64,000 bases of DNA from an uncultured Clostridia bacterium (GCA_944378105.1 CALWGC010000022.1:32944-96943), one strand, 5' to 3'; positions 1-8,588 are shown, counted from the first letter of the stretch. Notes: generated by a model from the sequence alone, not told the origin. Translations and numbers: made by a program.

Positions 1-172
1 GGTTTTCGCCAAGCACCGTCTCTCCGGCTTCGACTGCTTCTTTGATCCGTGGCACATCAATGGTTTTGCTTACCACAATCAACGTCACATCTTCCATCTT
101 TCTGCCGCTTTTTTGTGCCGCCTCGGCCATGACTGCATGGATGTGGGCAAGGTTTTCTGCGATTTGTCCCAT
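1..172 (-). CDS. YggS-family PLP homeostasis protein, N-terminal part (runs off the window)
   Basis: Only the first 57 codons are present; the gene continues beyond base 1. The translation opens MGQIAENLAHIHAVMAEAA and later shows VSKTIDVPRIKEAVEAG followed by LGEN. The VSKT segment carries the PLP lysine in YggS/PROSC proteins, which buffer pyridoxal phosphate in the cytoplasm. The start is the ATG at 170-172. In Clostridia yggS commonly follows an HlyD-like adaptor gene and precedes sepF in the division cluster, and the gene upstream here fits that order. The family call rests on a short stretch but the motif is characteristic. Confidence 0.8.
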   Translation of the reverse strand, partial: MGQIAENLAHIHAVMAEAAQKSGRKMEDVTLIVVSKTIDVPRIKEAVEAGETVLGEN

Positions 173-199
173 TTGAACTCAACTTCCTTTCCTCTTTGC

Positions 200-1678
200 C
201 TAGTTCACTGTTTCGCTTTCTTCCACAGTTTTGGCATCCGAAACAATTTTATCATAAATCTTCAAACCATATTGGCTTTCTGCACTGACGATGGTATAGT
301 CGGCGTTACTGCCCAGCGGTTCAATGACCGTAAAGGTGGCCATGGAGCTGTTGGCCACATAAACGCCTTGATACGTTTTCACTTCGCTTAGCATATAGGT
401 GCTTGGGTTTTCCCCTTCGCTTACCAAAGTATCGCCAATTTTCAGTGTACCGAAGTCTTGCAAAATATAAACATTGTCCTCATCGCTGCTGGCAATGTCA
501 ATGGCAATCAGTTTATCCGTATCGCCTTCCCGCTTGATGACGTTATTGCCATCCAAGCTTTCCACCACATATTCCTTTGGAATTTTGATGAAATTCTTTT
601 CCACAATGGCTTCATTTGGAATCTTAAAGCCGGTGTAGATATTTTCTTCCACATAAAAATCAATGGTTCTTGCATCGGCAAAATCCAAAATGTTTTCATT
701 GGATGTAAAGACCACATAGACATCTGTGTCATTTTGCGTCATGGATTCAATTTTCATATCCACCTGCTTGGTTTCCTCATTGATGGTGGAAGTGATTTGT
801 AAAATATCGCCTGTTTCCCACTGGGCGGCAATGTCTTTTGGAATGAAGCTGACCAGATACCATTGGTTGGAGGTAATGACTTTAAACAGCGGCTCTCCCT
901 CTTCCACTGCCAAACTTTTGGAAATATATTCCGGCTGTACCTGCATTTCCACTTGCTTGCGATCGATGGCATTTCTGGATTCTGGCGTGGCAATGTCTTC
1001 AAAGTGATCAATCCGCAAAGAAAAAATCCCGCTGGAATCGGTATACACTTGGGAAATGCTGCCCGCCAACTGGTTTTCATAGGCCGCCTTCTCTTCCGAA
1101 AGGGCCGCCGTGCTTTTGCTGTTTTCTGTCAGCCAAATTTGATTACGCAAATTCATTTGGGTATTGAGCTGGTCCACAAAGGAATACAGTTCCGATACGT
1201 TTCCGCCGATGAATTTGCTGATGTTGCTGTCCACCAAGGCGTCCAAGTTTTTTTGGATGTTGTCCAAGTCTTCTTTAAAAATGGAAAAGTCCTCCCGCTG
1301 TTTTTGCGCTTCCACAATGCTTTCGTCCAGCTTGGCAATTTCGCTTTCAATCACCGGTGCTTCCTCGGCATCTTTTACCGTACAAACCAGCGCATTTTTT
1401 TTCATGCGCTCGCCTTCCAAATAGAGATACTCCGGCTGTCCGCTGCGGGGACTGGTGACCACTTGCTCTTGCCGAATGATGAGCCCCCGTAATGTGGTGG
1501 GCACATCAATGGTCCCATAATCCACCGTCTCCAACGCCACCGATGGCCGGTTCAAAAACACAATGCTATAACCCAATAAGTAAATCAACAGGCAGGAGAA
1601 GACAAACACCGTAAAGGTGCGATATTTTTTCCCACTGCGCCTTCCCCGGCGGGGTGGGGCTCCTTTTTTCTGTGCCAA
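200..1678 (-). CDS. HlyD-family membrane-anchored adaptor-like protein
   Basis: A 492-residue protein with a basic N terminus (KKGAPPRRGRRSGKK), one membrane segment at about residues 22-42, and then an extracytoplasmic region. A barrel-sandwich-like stretch (residues 65-105, with RSGQPEYLYLEGE) leads into a charged coiled coil (about 105-210) and a beta-rich C-terminal part. This is the architecture of HlyD/RND-type periplasmic adaptors. The start is a TTG with GGAGG nine bases upstream; I see no better start. No partner ABC transporter is nearby, so the substrate is unknown. Position directly upstream of yggS suggests a link to the sepF/division locus, which is an inference. A promoter lies 210 bp upstream, leaving a long leader. 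Confidence 0.7.
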   Translation of the reverse strand: MAQKKGAPPRRGRRSGKKYRTFTVFVFSCLLIYLLGYSIVFLNRPSVALETVDYGTIDVPTTLRGLIIRQEQVVTSPRSGQPEYLYLEGERMKKNALVCTVKDAEEAPVIESEIAKLDESIVEAQKQREDFSIFKEDLDNIQKNLDALVDSNISKFIGGNVSELYSFVDQLNTQMNLRNQIWLTENSKSTAALSEEKAAYENQLAGSISQVYTDSSGIFSLRIDHFEDIATPESRNAIDRKQVEMQVQPEYISKSLAVEEGEPLFKVITSNQWYLVSFIPKDIAAQWETGDILQITSTINEETKQVDMKIESMTQNDTDVYVVFTSNENILDFADARTIDFYVEENIYTGFKIPNEAIVEKNFIKIPKEYVVESLDGNNVIKREGDTDKLIAIDIASSDEDNVYILQDFGTLKIGDTLVSEGENPSTYMLSEVKTYQGVYVANSSMATFTVIEPLGSNADYTIVSAESQYGLKIYDKIVSDAKTVEESETVN

Positions 1679-1889
1679 ATTTCAATTCCTCCAATATTCA
1701 ACAAAAAAGGAAGGTGTCCTTTGGTAACTGTCATAAGAAAACAATGTATCATCCGTGCAACTGCATCTTCATTCATCATGAAGAGCCGTTGTTTCCTTAG
1801 GAAAACTACCTAACCTTCCTTGCTTGCTTGTCCTTGCTGCCCCCAAAAGCGGCCTGGCAAAAGTTGCACTTTTTGGTCGCTTGTCCTCT

Positions 1890-1918
1890 ATTATAACACC
1901 CTCTTTTTTCATTGTCTA
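1890..1918 (-). promoter_or_regulatory. Sigma-A promoter for the HlyD-like/yggS operon
   Basis: On the minus strand TAGACA (1913-1918) and TATAAT (1890-1895) are separated by 17 bp. Transcription would start near 1883, giving a leader of about 205 nt before the TTG start at 1678. That leader contains small inverted repeats but no riboswitch that I recognise. Confidence 0.6.
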
Positions 1919-2001
1919 CCTTTCCGACACGAAAAAAATGGCCGCGAAGGCAGAAAATACGGGATTTTTTTCAGAAAGGAAAATAGTTCCAAGTGAATTT
2001 C

Positions 2002-2031
2002 CAAAAAAAAGCTGCCGCAGTTGCGGCAGCA
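2002..2031 (-). terminator. Terminator of the alcohol dehydrogenase gene
   Basis: A perfect hairpin GCTGCCGCA/TGCGGCAGC at 2011-2030 lies just past the dehydrogenase stop. On the minus strand it is followed by eight consecutive T. Confidence 0.85.
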
Positions 2032-2054
2032 AACCATCTTTTTTTGTGACAATC

Positions 2055-3206
2055 TTAAAATAAGGTCCGATATAAGGCTTCCATTTCTTCCACCGACGGC
2101 GCCCGGCGTGTATTGGCGGGACTGCCGCTGGCCTGTGCATCGGCAGCCATTTTGGGAATTGCTGCAAAAAAAGCTTCCTGATCTAAACCATATTCTTTGC
2201 AAGAAGGAATCTGCAAAGCTTCACAAAGCGCCTCCACCGCAGCCAAAAATGCCTCTGCCCCTTCTTGTTCGCTCATGCCTTCCTTCCAAACCCCAATCTC
2301 TTTGGCCAGCACCGCAAACCGGTCAAAACAGCCGGGCAGCGCAAACGTCAAACAAGGTTTGATGAGCATGGCATTGGAAAGCCCGTGGGGCACATGGAAC
2401 AAGGCGCCAATGGGCCGGCTCATGCCATGAATGATGGTGACAGAAGAATTGTTGAAAGCCATCCCGGCCTCCAGCGCCGCCTGAGCCATGTCGGCTCTGG
2501 CCGCCAAGTCGTCTCCTTGTTCATAGCACCGTCTCAAAGAAGCAAAAATCCGCCGAACCGCCGAAAGGGCCATGGTATCGGCCAAAGGAAAGGCTTTTTT
2601 GGACGTATACGCTTCTACGGCATGGCATAATGCGTCCAGCCCAGTAAAAGCAGTCACCTTTGGCGGCGTTGTCACCGAAAGGGCCGGGTCCACCACAGCC
2701 AGTGTGGGCATCAAAGAAGGGCCTTTTAACAACATTTTGATGTTGTCCACGGTGTTATTGATGATGGTAAATTGTGTTGCCTCCGAACCGGTGCCGGCGG
2801 TACTTGGGATGGCGCAAAATGGCGGCAAAGGCTCCGTAATGACTTTTCCATAATAATCGTTGATACTGCCGCCCAGGCACACCACCATCGCAATGGCTTT
2901 CATGGCATCAATGGGGCTTCCGCCGCCAACGCCAATGAGAAAATCGCATCCTTCTGCCCGATAAATCGCAGCCCCTGCTTCCACCATTTGGTCCGATGGT
3001 TCCCCTGTAATATCCGTAAACACTGCACAGTCACAGCCGCCTGCCCGTAAACTTTCCTTCAGTTTCTCCAGCACGCCGCCCCGCACCATACTACCGCTGG
3101 TAACGATCAATGCCTTTTTCCCTAAAGAGCACAAAGACGCCTGGCTTTCTTTCAGCGCACCTTCCCCCACAATCACCTTATGGGGTGTAAAAAACACATT
3201 TGCCAT
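2055..3206 (-). CDS. Iron-containing alcohol dehydrogenase
   Basis: A 383-residue cytoplasmic group III alcohol dehydrogenase (dehydroquinate synthase-like fold), a usual length for the family. The NAD(P)-binding GGGSPIDAMKA motif lies near residue 95 and STAGTGSE near 140. Metal ligands are seen in VVDPAL, LDALCHAVEAY, HGMSRPIG and HVPHG. The reading frame extends upstream to 3374, but the ATG at 3206 has AGGAGAT at proper spacing and matches the family start. The gene is single, with its own terminator. The sequence resembles 1,3-propanediol or 4-hydroxybutyrate dehydrogenases as much as simple alcohol dehydrogenases, so the substrate is open. Confidence 0.9.
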   Translation of the reverse strand: MANVFFTPHKVIVGEGALKESQASLCSLGKKALIVTSGSMVRGGVLEKLKESLRAGGCDCAVFTDITGEPSDQMVEAGAAIYRAEGCDFLIGVGGGSPIDAMKAIAMVVCLGGSINDYYGKVITEPLPPFCAIPSTAGTGSEATQFTIINNTVDNIKMLLKGPSLMPTLAVVDPALSVTTPPKVTAFTGLDALCHAVEAYTSKKAFPLADTMALSAVRRIFASLRRCYEQGDDLAARADMAQAALEAGMAFNNSSVTIIHGMSRPIGALFHVPHGLSNAMLIKPCLTFALPGCFDRFAVLAKEIGVWKEGMSEQEGAEAFLAAVEALCEALQIPSCKEYGLDQEAFFAAIPKMAADAQASGSPANTRRAPSVEEMEALYRTLF

Positions 3207-3315
3207 AACCAAAATCTCCTTTCCGAATCCGCCTCCCCAATTCCCTTCTCTTTTCGCTATCCTTATCCTATCATAAACGCCACCAAAACGCAAACGAGCA
3301 CCAAAAAAAAGCGCC

Positions 3316-3492
3316 TGCCAAAAGCAATTTTCGAAGAAGAAATCTTTTTTCTTTCCATTGATTTCTTCTTGCAAATTGTGACCGCTGTCTTGAAAAAAAA
3401 GGAATCAAAATAAGAAGGCTGGAATCCTGAAAAAGGATTTCAGCCTTCTTTGTTTTTTATTCAGCTACGCCAAAAGCGTCAGCTACAACCTT
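3316..3492. repeat. Dispersed structured element, copy A (with terminator hairpin)
   Basis: This gene-free stretch aligns by eye with the element after dapB at 63383-63560. Both begin TGCCAAAAGC, continue into an AT-rich imperfect hairpin (AAGAAGAAA ... TTCTTCTTG), then have AATAAGA(A/T)GGCTG(G/C)AATCC with its inverted arm, and end AGCTAC(G/A)CCAAAAG. In this copy the hairpin lies just beyond the end of the vor operon. The nature of the element is unknown. Confidence 0.65.
3411..3451. terminator. GGAATCC-family terminator hairpin, copy 1 (end of vor operon)
   Basis: AAGAAGGCTGGAATCC pairs with GGATTTCAGCCTTCTT around a short A-rich loop, with one G-T wobble. T-rich sequence lies on both sides, so it can work in either direction; it closes the leftward vor operon. 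It is one of seven hairpins in the window with the same GGAATCC core. Confidence 0.8.
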
Positions 3493-3509
3493 TTTTTCGC
3501 TGTTCTTTT

Positions 3510-4064
3510 TTATCCTAATTTTTTCGCATATTCTGCGCCCTTGGCCAAAGCTTCCCGGTTGATCGGGATCAGTTTTGCTTTGTTGTCGCCAAATACTTTC
3601 AAAAATGCTTTTAAGATGGATTCGCTTTCTACAATTTTATCAATTTCCACCACAGCACCCAGCATGATGATATTGAGCAGTTTGTCGTTACCCAATTCGC
3701 TGGCAATTTCATTGGCCGGGATATAGTATACATTCACGTCATCCCGTTCCACTTTTTCTTTGATGATGCTGCTGTTGACAAAGATCGAGCCGCCAGGCGC
3801 AACCTTTGGCACAAATTTCAAAAAGGAAGGCAGGTTCATCACCACGGCCGTGGTGATACCCGTATCAAAAATGGGGGAGCCGATGGGTTCGTCCGATACA
3901 ATCACCGAGCAGTTGGCCGTGCCGCCACGCATTTCTGGACCATAAGCCGGCACCCAAGAAACTTCTTTCCCGTCAATCATACCGGCATAGGTCAACAGCT
4001 GGCCCATACTCATAACCCCCTGGCCGCCAAAACCGGCACAGCTGATTTTATGTGTTTTTCCCAT
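3510..4064 (-). CDS. 2-oxoacid:ferredoxin oxidoreductase, gamma subunit
   Basis: A 184-residue protein with the gamma-subunit signatures GFGGQGVMSMGQLL (residues 12-25) and AYGPEMRGGTANC (about 40-52). It is the small catalytic-domain subunit of a four-subunit oxidoreductase that converts 2-oxoacids to acyl-CoA while reducing ferredoxin. The ATG has GGAGGG upstream. It begins one base after the TPP-subunit stop, so the two are probably translationally coupled. It is the last gene of the operon and is followed by the copy 1 terminator. Confidence 0.92.
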   Translation of the reverse strand: MGKTHKISCAGFGGQGVMSMGQLLTYAGMIDGKEVSWVPAYGPEMRGGTANCSVIVSDEPIGSPIFDTGITTAVVMNLPSFLKFVPKVAPGGSIFVNSSIIKEKVERDDVNVYYIPANEIASELGNDKLLNIIMLGAVVEIDKIVESESILKAFLKVFGDNKAKLIPINREALAKGAEYAKKLG

Positions 4065-4065
4065 A

Positions 4066-4818
4066 TCATTCTCCCTCCTTTTCCATATCTTTGAACACGC
4101 CCAGTGGATAGTATGGAATCATTTTTTCTTTTACAAATTCCATGGCTTTTGTTGCAGAAAGACCCCAGTTGGTTGGGCAGCTGGAAACTACTTCCACAAA
4201 CGTAAAGCCTTTTCCTTCCTGCTGCATGGTCAATGCTTTTTTGATGGCTTTTTTCGTTTGAATCACATGGGCTGGGCTGTCTACGGCCACACGTTCAATA
4301 TAAGCTGGGCCGGTCAAAGTTGCCAGCATTTCACAAACCCGGATGGGGTTACCGTTGATGTGCGGGTCCCGTCCTTCTTGGCTGGTGGTGGAACGCATGC
4401 CAGGCAATGTGGTTGGTGCCATCTGGCCACCGGTCATGCCGTAAATACCGTTGTTAATGAAAATGGTGGTAAACTTTTCTCCTCTGGCGGCGGCATGAAT
4501 GATTTCTGCCGTACCGATGGAAGCCAAGTCGCCATCGCCCTGATAGGTCAGGACAATTTTATCTGGATGTACCCGTTTGATCCCGGTGGCCGTAGCCGGG
4601 GCCCGGCCATGGGCACACTGGATGGAGTCATAGGTAAAATATTTGGGAATAAACACGGCGCAACCAACCGGTGCACAAATAATGGTGTTTTCCGTTTCGC
4701 CCAATTCTGAAATACATTCGGCAATGAGTCGATGCACAATGCCATGGCCACAGCCAGGACAATAATGCATTCTCACATCCGTCAATCCTTCCGGTTTTTG
4801 ATAAACGATGGTAGACAT
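4066..4818 (-). CDS. 2-oxoacid:ferredoxin oxidoreductase, TPP-binding beta subunit
   Basis: A 250-residue thiamine pyrophosphate-binding subunit. It has CPGCGHG near residue 20, GDGDLASIGTAE and NNGIYGMTGGQMAP, the TPP/Mg segment. The open frame extends to 4980, but the ATG at 4818 overlaps the VorB stop as TAATG, a standard coupling arrangement, and gives the family N terminus (MSTIVYQKPEGLTDVRMHYC). It catalyses decarboxylation of the 2-oxoacid and hands electrons on to the ferredoxin subunit. Confidence 0.93.
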   Translation of the reverse strand: MSTIVYQKPEGLTDVRMHYCPGCGHGIVHRLIAECISELGETENTIICAPVGCAVFIPKYFTYDSIQCAHGRAPATATGIKRVHPDKIVLTYQGDGDLASIGTAEIIHAAARGEKFTTIFINNGIYGMTGGQMAPTTLPGMRSTTSQEGRDPHINGNPIRVCEMLATLTGPAYIERVAVDSPAHVIQTKKAIKKALTMQQEGKGFTFVEVVSSCPTNWGLSATKAMEFVKEKMIPYYPLGVFKDMEKEGE

Positions 4819-5879
4819 TATTTCGCACCTCCCAATTCTTTTTTGGCAAAGTCGATATATTCTTCCGGTGTCGGAATCATGCCGCCGGTTCTGCCATAGA
4901 ACAATACGTCTTCTTTCTTGCCGCAAGCCAGCTGTACATCCGGTACCATCTGGCCCATGTTCATTTCGCCCACAATCCATTTTTTGATCTTCTTGTTTTC
5001 AAAGGGCTTTTGTGGGAATGGCCAAAGGGTCTGGGGACGTACCAAACCAATCTTCATGCCTTCGGCCCGCAGGGCTTTGACGGCGTTTTTGATGATTCTG
5101 GCCGTGGTGCCATAGGAAACAAAGGCGTATTCGGCATCTTCCATCATAAATTCTTCCCAACGCACTTCGTTTTTCTCGATGGCAGGGTATTTTTCTTCAA
5201 AGAAGCGGAAGTTTTCTCTTTCGCAGTTTGGTGCGTCGATGTCCAGGTTGATGATGGTATTGGTTTTGCCTTTCGGAGAATGGCCCAAAGCCCAAGTGGA
5301 CAGGTCCACTTTTTCCCGTTTGGTTGGTTCGTGATCCAGTTCCACCGGTTCCATCATCTGGCCAATCAGCCCATCGCAAAGCACCATCACCGGGGTGCGA
5401 TAACATTCGGCAATTTCAAAACTTTCTTTCACAAAATCCACGGCTTCCTGCACAGACCCTGGGGCCAAAACCGGGATATGATAGTCGCCGTTGGAACCGC
5501 CGCGGGTGGCCTGCAAATAATCCGACTGGGAAGGTTGGATGGTACCAAGGCCCGGGCCACCACGCATCATCGATACCACCACGCAGGGGATTTCGCCTTT
5601 AACGCAATAGCCAATGCCTTCTTGTTTTAATGCAATCCCAGGAGAAGAAGAACTGGTCATTGCTCTGGCGCCTGCTGCGCCGGCCCCATATACCATGTTG
5701 ATGGCAGCCACTTCACTTTCGGCCTGCACAAAGGTGCCGCCCACCAAAGGCAGTTCTCTGGAAAAATATTCCGGCACTTCGTTTTGTGGCGTAATGGGAT
5801 AACCCATGAAATACCGACATCCGGCCAAGATGGCAGCCTTTGCAATCGCTTCGTTGCCTTTCATAATCACTTTCGCCAT
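4818..5879 (-). CDS. vorB: 3-methyl-2-oxobutanoate dehydrogenase subunit VorB
   Basis: A 353-residue alpha (pyrimidine-binding) subunit. The N terminus, with MKGNEAIAKAAILAGCRYF and GYPITPQNEVPEY, is typical of VorB. It also carries QAESEVAAINMVYGAGAAGAR and SSSPG. An upstream in-frame ATG at 5900 exists, but the ATG at 5879 has GAAGGAGGA in place and fits homologues. With its partners it should oxidise branched-chain 2-oxoacids from valine, leucine and isoleucine to acyl-CoA plus reduced ferredoxin. The substrate range (Vor versus 2-oxoglutarate) is inferred from family resemblance. Confidence 0.9.
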   Translation of the reverse strand: MAKVIMKGNEAIAKAAILAGCRYFMGYPITPQNEVPEYFSRELPLVGGTFVQAESEVAAINMVYGAGAAGARAMTSSSSPGIALKQEGIGYCVKGEIPCVVVSMMRGGPGLGTIQPSQSDYLQATRGGSNGDYHIPVLAPGSVQEAVDFVKESFEIAECYRTPVMVLCDGLIGQMMEPVELDHEPTKREKVDLSTWALGHSPKGKTNTIINLDIDAPNCERENFRFFEEKYPAIEKNEVRWEEFMMEDAEYAFVSYGTTARIIKNAVKALRAEGMKIGLVRPQTLWPFPQKPFENKKIKKWIVGEMNMGQMVPDVQLACGKKEDVLFYGRTGGMIPTPEEYIDFAKKELGGAK

Positions 5880-5896
5880 TGTTCTTTCCTCCTTCC

Positions 5897-6121
5897 TCAA
5901 TCGTTTTTTACAATGGTGATAATACTATCGGGACACATTCTCACACAGCTTTGGCAGCCAATACAGTTTTCCATGTTTTCTGCCGTAATGCTGGCTGGAT
6001 GATACCCCGCATCATTGGTCAATTCTGGATTCAGTGCAATGATGCCTTTCGGGCAGGATACCACGCACAATTCGCATCCCTTACACTCTTTCCCGTTAAA
6101 TGTTACCGTAAACTTTGCCAT
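5897..6121 (-). CDS. 2-oxoacid oxidoreductase delta subunit, 2x[4Fe-4S] ferredoxin
   Basis: A 74-residue bacterial-type ferredoxin with two cluster motifs: CKGCELCVVSCP near residues 13-24 and CIGCQSCVRMCP near 53-64. It is the electron-transfer subunit of the VorB complex. ATG start with GAGGAGG nine bases upstream; only 17 bp separate it from VorB, so it is in the same operon. Confidence 0.93.
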   Translation of the reverse strand: MAKFTVTFNGKECKGCELCVVSCPKGIIALNPELTNDAGYHPASITAENMENCIGCQSCVRMCPDSIITIVKND

Positions 6122-6149
6122 GAAAACAGCACCTCCTCAAACCGCTCTC

Positions 6150-6869
6150 TTACATCCACACTTCGCGCATAAAATAGGTTAACGGTATCACCTCGCCCGA
6201 TAATTGTTCCTTTTTCTCTTCCGTCATATCTGTCACAATCTCTTCTACATACGTGGTGTATCGAATGGGCACTTGGCAAATTTGACTCACCTGCGCCAAC
6301 ATGCTTTCTCCTTCCAGCACATCGGCCGCCGTTGTCTCCCGCACCAAGTTGGAATTGTTGATGAATCCTGTCACCTTCAGCCCAGAGGCCACTTCCAAAC
6401 TTTCCTTGGCCGCCAAAATTTTCTCCACCGAATTGGTATCCGGCCGGAAAATATTCACCACCATAAAGAAATCTGTCTCATCCAGGTCAATCCATTGCCG
6501 GTACCGGCCCAGCACAATGGTCCCCACGTCATTGCCGCCCAAGTCGATGATGTACTCATAACTTTTGTCCTCAAAGGGGGCATAACTTTCTGCCGGAATG
6601 GCCGGCACATCGGCGCCTGCCCCGATGGAAGAATCGATCATTCGAATTCCCATTGCCATGATTTTGTCTCGCACTTCCCGCGAGCGAAAATAGACATTGA
6701 CAATATCCATATCGGCAAATGCAATCTTGCGGTCTGACTGTCTAGCCAGTAAAGCCGCATAATTGACGGCAAATTCTGTTTTGCCACTCCCATAATGTCC
6801 GGAGATGATTCTGACTCGCTTGTCGTCGGTAACCATGCCATTCTCCTTTCCATTACACGCAATTTTCAT
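6150..6869 (-). CDS. P-loop ATPase of the MinD/CobB-like type, first gene of the vor operon
   Basis: A 239-residue cytoplasmic protein with Walker A GHYGSGKTE near residue 27 and a deviant ParA-type context (FADMDIVN, YIIDLGGND). It has no DNA-binding or membrane domain. Two starts are plausible: the ATG at 6869 (AGGAG five bases upstream) and one at 6836 (AAAGGAG upstream); the longer is given. It precedes the ferredoxin and VorB genes by 28 bp. The family recurs beside vor genes in Clostridia, but its role in the complex (assembly or activation) is not established here. Confidence 0.75.
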   Translation of the reverse strand: MKIACNGKENGMVTDDKRVRIISGHYGSGKTEFAVNYAALLARQSDRKIAFADMDIVNVYFRSREVRDKIMAMGIRMIDSSIGAGADVPAIPAESYAPFEDKSYEYIIDLGGNDVGTIVLGRYRQWIDLDETDFFMVVNIFRPDTNSVEKILAAKESLEVASGLKVTGFINNSNLVRETTAADVLEGESMLAQVSQICQVPIRYTTYVEEIVTDMTEEKKEQLSGEVIPLTYFMREVWM

Positions 6870-6891
6870 GCAAACTCCTTAGGTCCAATTC

Positions 6892-6920
6892 ATTATAACG
6901 CGGAAAAATATTGTATGCAA
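6892..6920 (-). promoter_or_regulatory. Promoter of the vor operon
   Basis: TTGCAT (6915-6920) and a perfect TATAAT (6892-6897) on the minus strand with a 17-bp spacer. Transcription should start about 15 bases before the 6869 ATG, which supports the longer ATPase start only if the leader is very short. Confidence 0.75.
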
Positions 6921-7320
6921 TATACATCTTGTACTTTTTTTAGCACACTCAACAATCCAAAAGGAAAGACTTTTGAGATTCAAATAAAAATTGTATAAAT
7001 TTAAGTGCAAAAAATAATATAATCTATATTTGATGAACAACAGAAAAACGATTTTGTGCATCTTTTTCTAAAATCTTATTTTTTGTATACCGTATACGGT
7101 TTCTGTCTTTCCCCCTGTCCTTTTTTACAATTTTAACAGTAGTTCCTTGGCTATTTCTCCTATTGACTTATCGAGTATTCACAAATAGAGAAATTGCACT
7201 ATTTTGTATTTTTTTCCGAACAAAGCAACTTTTCCTGCTTCTGCTTGCTTTTGATGCAAAGCCACCTTCTCTTTTTTCCTCCAGCCCTCCTCTCCATTGC
7301 TCCTTTCCTACCGAAAAATA
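6921..7320. other. Gene-free AT-rich stretch with a 12-bp palindrome
   Basis: I see no gene in these 400 bases. They hold the perfect palindrome ACCGTATACGGT at 7089-7100, about 200 bp upstream of the vor promoter. The half GTATACCGT also occurs in the argG promoter near 46182. No regulator is known. Confidence 0.4.
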
Positions 7321-7361
7321 AAAAAAGCGCCACAAACGTTTCGTTTGTGTGCGCTTTTTTC
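7320..7361. terminator. Terminator after the 2-hydroxyacid dehydrogenase
   Basis: A hairpin of AAAAAAGCGC-C-ACAAACG with CGTTTGTGTGCGCTTTTTT, one bulge, with T/A runs on both flanks. It lies 22 bp past the leftward dehydrogenase stop. Confidence 0.8.
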
Positions 7362-7382
7362 TCTCATCTTCTCTTGCTGTTT

Positions 7383-8315
7383 TTACACAATGTTTTTCAA
7401 TGGTTTGCCATCTCGATAGTTACACAAGTTTTCCATCATCCAGGCAAACATCTGCTCATCGTTTTGGGCCGAGCTATAGCTGTTATGAGGCGAGAAATAG
7501 AAATTTTCCAAATCCCAAAGAGGGCTTTCTTTTTGCAGCGGCTCTGTTTCATATACATCCAAGGCTGCTGCGGCAATGGTGTGGTTGGTCAAAGCCTCAT
7601 GCAAATCTTTTTCGTTGACAATGCCGCCACGGCCTACGTTGACCAAAATAGCTGTTTCTTTCATTTTGGAAAGCATTGCTTTGTTAATCAAATCCACCGT
7701 TGTGGCATCTTTTGGCAGTGCAATAATCACCATATCATATTGTCCAATTTCTTCGGCCAGTGCGGAAATTTTATGTACCCGATGGAAGTACTCCTGTTCC
7801 TTGCCGCTGCGGTTATAGCCGGTCACATCCACGTCAAAAGCCACCAAGCGTTTTGCAATTTGTTTGCCGATGCCGCCGGTGCCAAGTACGGCTGCCTTTT
7901 TGTCGTTCAAATGGCCCAACAGCCGCAGCTGCTGCCAAGAGCGGGTTCTTTTTTGTTCTTCAAATACATAGGCTTTTTTCTGCATTTCCAATAACCGCAT
8001 CAGAACAAATTCGGCAATGGGGATGTCATAGACCCCTCTGGCGTTACAGAATGTAATCCCACGGCGCTTGAACTCCTCCAGTGGCTGCACATCCAGCCCC
8101 ACCATGGCCGCCATCACCAGCTTCAAATTTGGAAATTCATCCATGTTGTTATAGCTAAAAGCATTGTGTGTCCAAAGCACTTCACACTGTTTTTCCTCTT
8201 CTGTAAAGGGGGTTTTCTGCTCATCGTCATGATACATCAGTTCAAACCCTGCATCAGCAATCACCTGACACATTTCCTTTGTAAACCCCGTACGATTTGT
8301 CACAACAACTTTCAT
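7383..8315 (-). CDS. D-isomer-specific 2-hydroxyacid dehydrogenase family protein
   Basis: A 310-residue NAD-dependent dehydrogenase. The nucleotide-binding GTGGIGKQIAKRL lies near residue 145. Later come NVGRGGIVNEKDL (substrate arginine), LDVYETEPL and the catalytic-histidine segment SPHNSYSSAQ. The frame opens at 8339, but the ATG at 8315 has GGAGGTGGAGA upstream. It reduces a 2-oxoacid or oxidises a D-2-hydroxyacid; the substrate cannot be told. It is monocistronic, between two terminators. A second, clearly different paralogue lies at 32980-33951. Confidence 0.88.
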   Translation of the reverse strand: MKVVVTNRTGFTKEMCQVIADAGFELMYHDDEQKTPFTEEEKQCEVLWTHNAFSYNNMDEFPNLKLVMAAMVGLDVQPLEEFKRRGITFCNARGVYDIPIAEFVLMRLLEMQKKAYVFEEQKRTRSWQQLRLLGHLNDKKAAVLGTGGIGKQIAKRLVAFDVDVTGYNRSGKEQEYFHRVHKISALAEEIGQYDMVIIALPKDATTVDLINKAMLSKMKETAILVNVGRGGIVNEKDLHEALTNHTIAAAALDVYETEPLQKESPLWDLENFYFSPHNSYSSAQNDEQMFAWMMENLCNYRDGKPLKNIV

Positions 8316-8481
8316 ATCGGTTCTCCACCTCCATAGCATTCTTCTTTTTGCACAATCCTTACCTCAAAAACACTTTTTTCTATCCACTTTCCATTATAAA
8401 CGATTCTTCTTGACTTTCCATAAAAATATCATATCTTCCCATAAAACTTTCTTCTCCGTCATCCATTCCTAACTGTTAATA

Positions 8482-8527
8482 CAAAAAAACGCTGCCCACA
8501 CCAAACGGTGTAGCAGCGCTTTTTTTC
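8482..8527. terminator. Terminator after the YkvI-type permease
   Basis: AAAAAACGCTGC(C)CACACC - AAAC - GGTGT(A)GCAGCGCTTTTTT, a strong hairpin with A and T flanks; it closes the leftward permease gene. Confidence 0.8.
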
Positions 8528-8588
8528 TTTTTAATCGCCCCTCTTTCCAGGGGTCAATGGATTTTTTCTTTCTTTGGTGCAATCGTGT

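Noticed and set aside
1585..1779. Upstream open frame overlapping the HlyD-like start
   Set aside because: It starts MMNEDAVARM with no ribosome site, continues in another phase into the HlyD-like gene and has no protein-like features.
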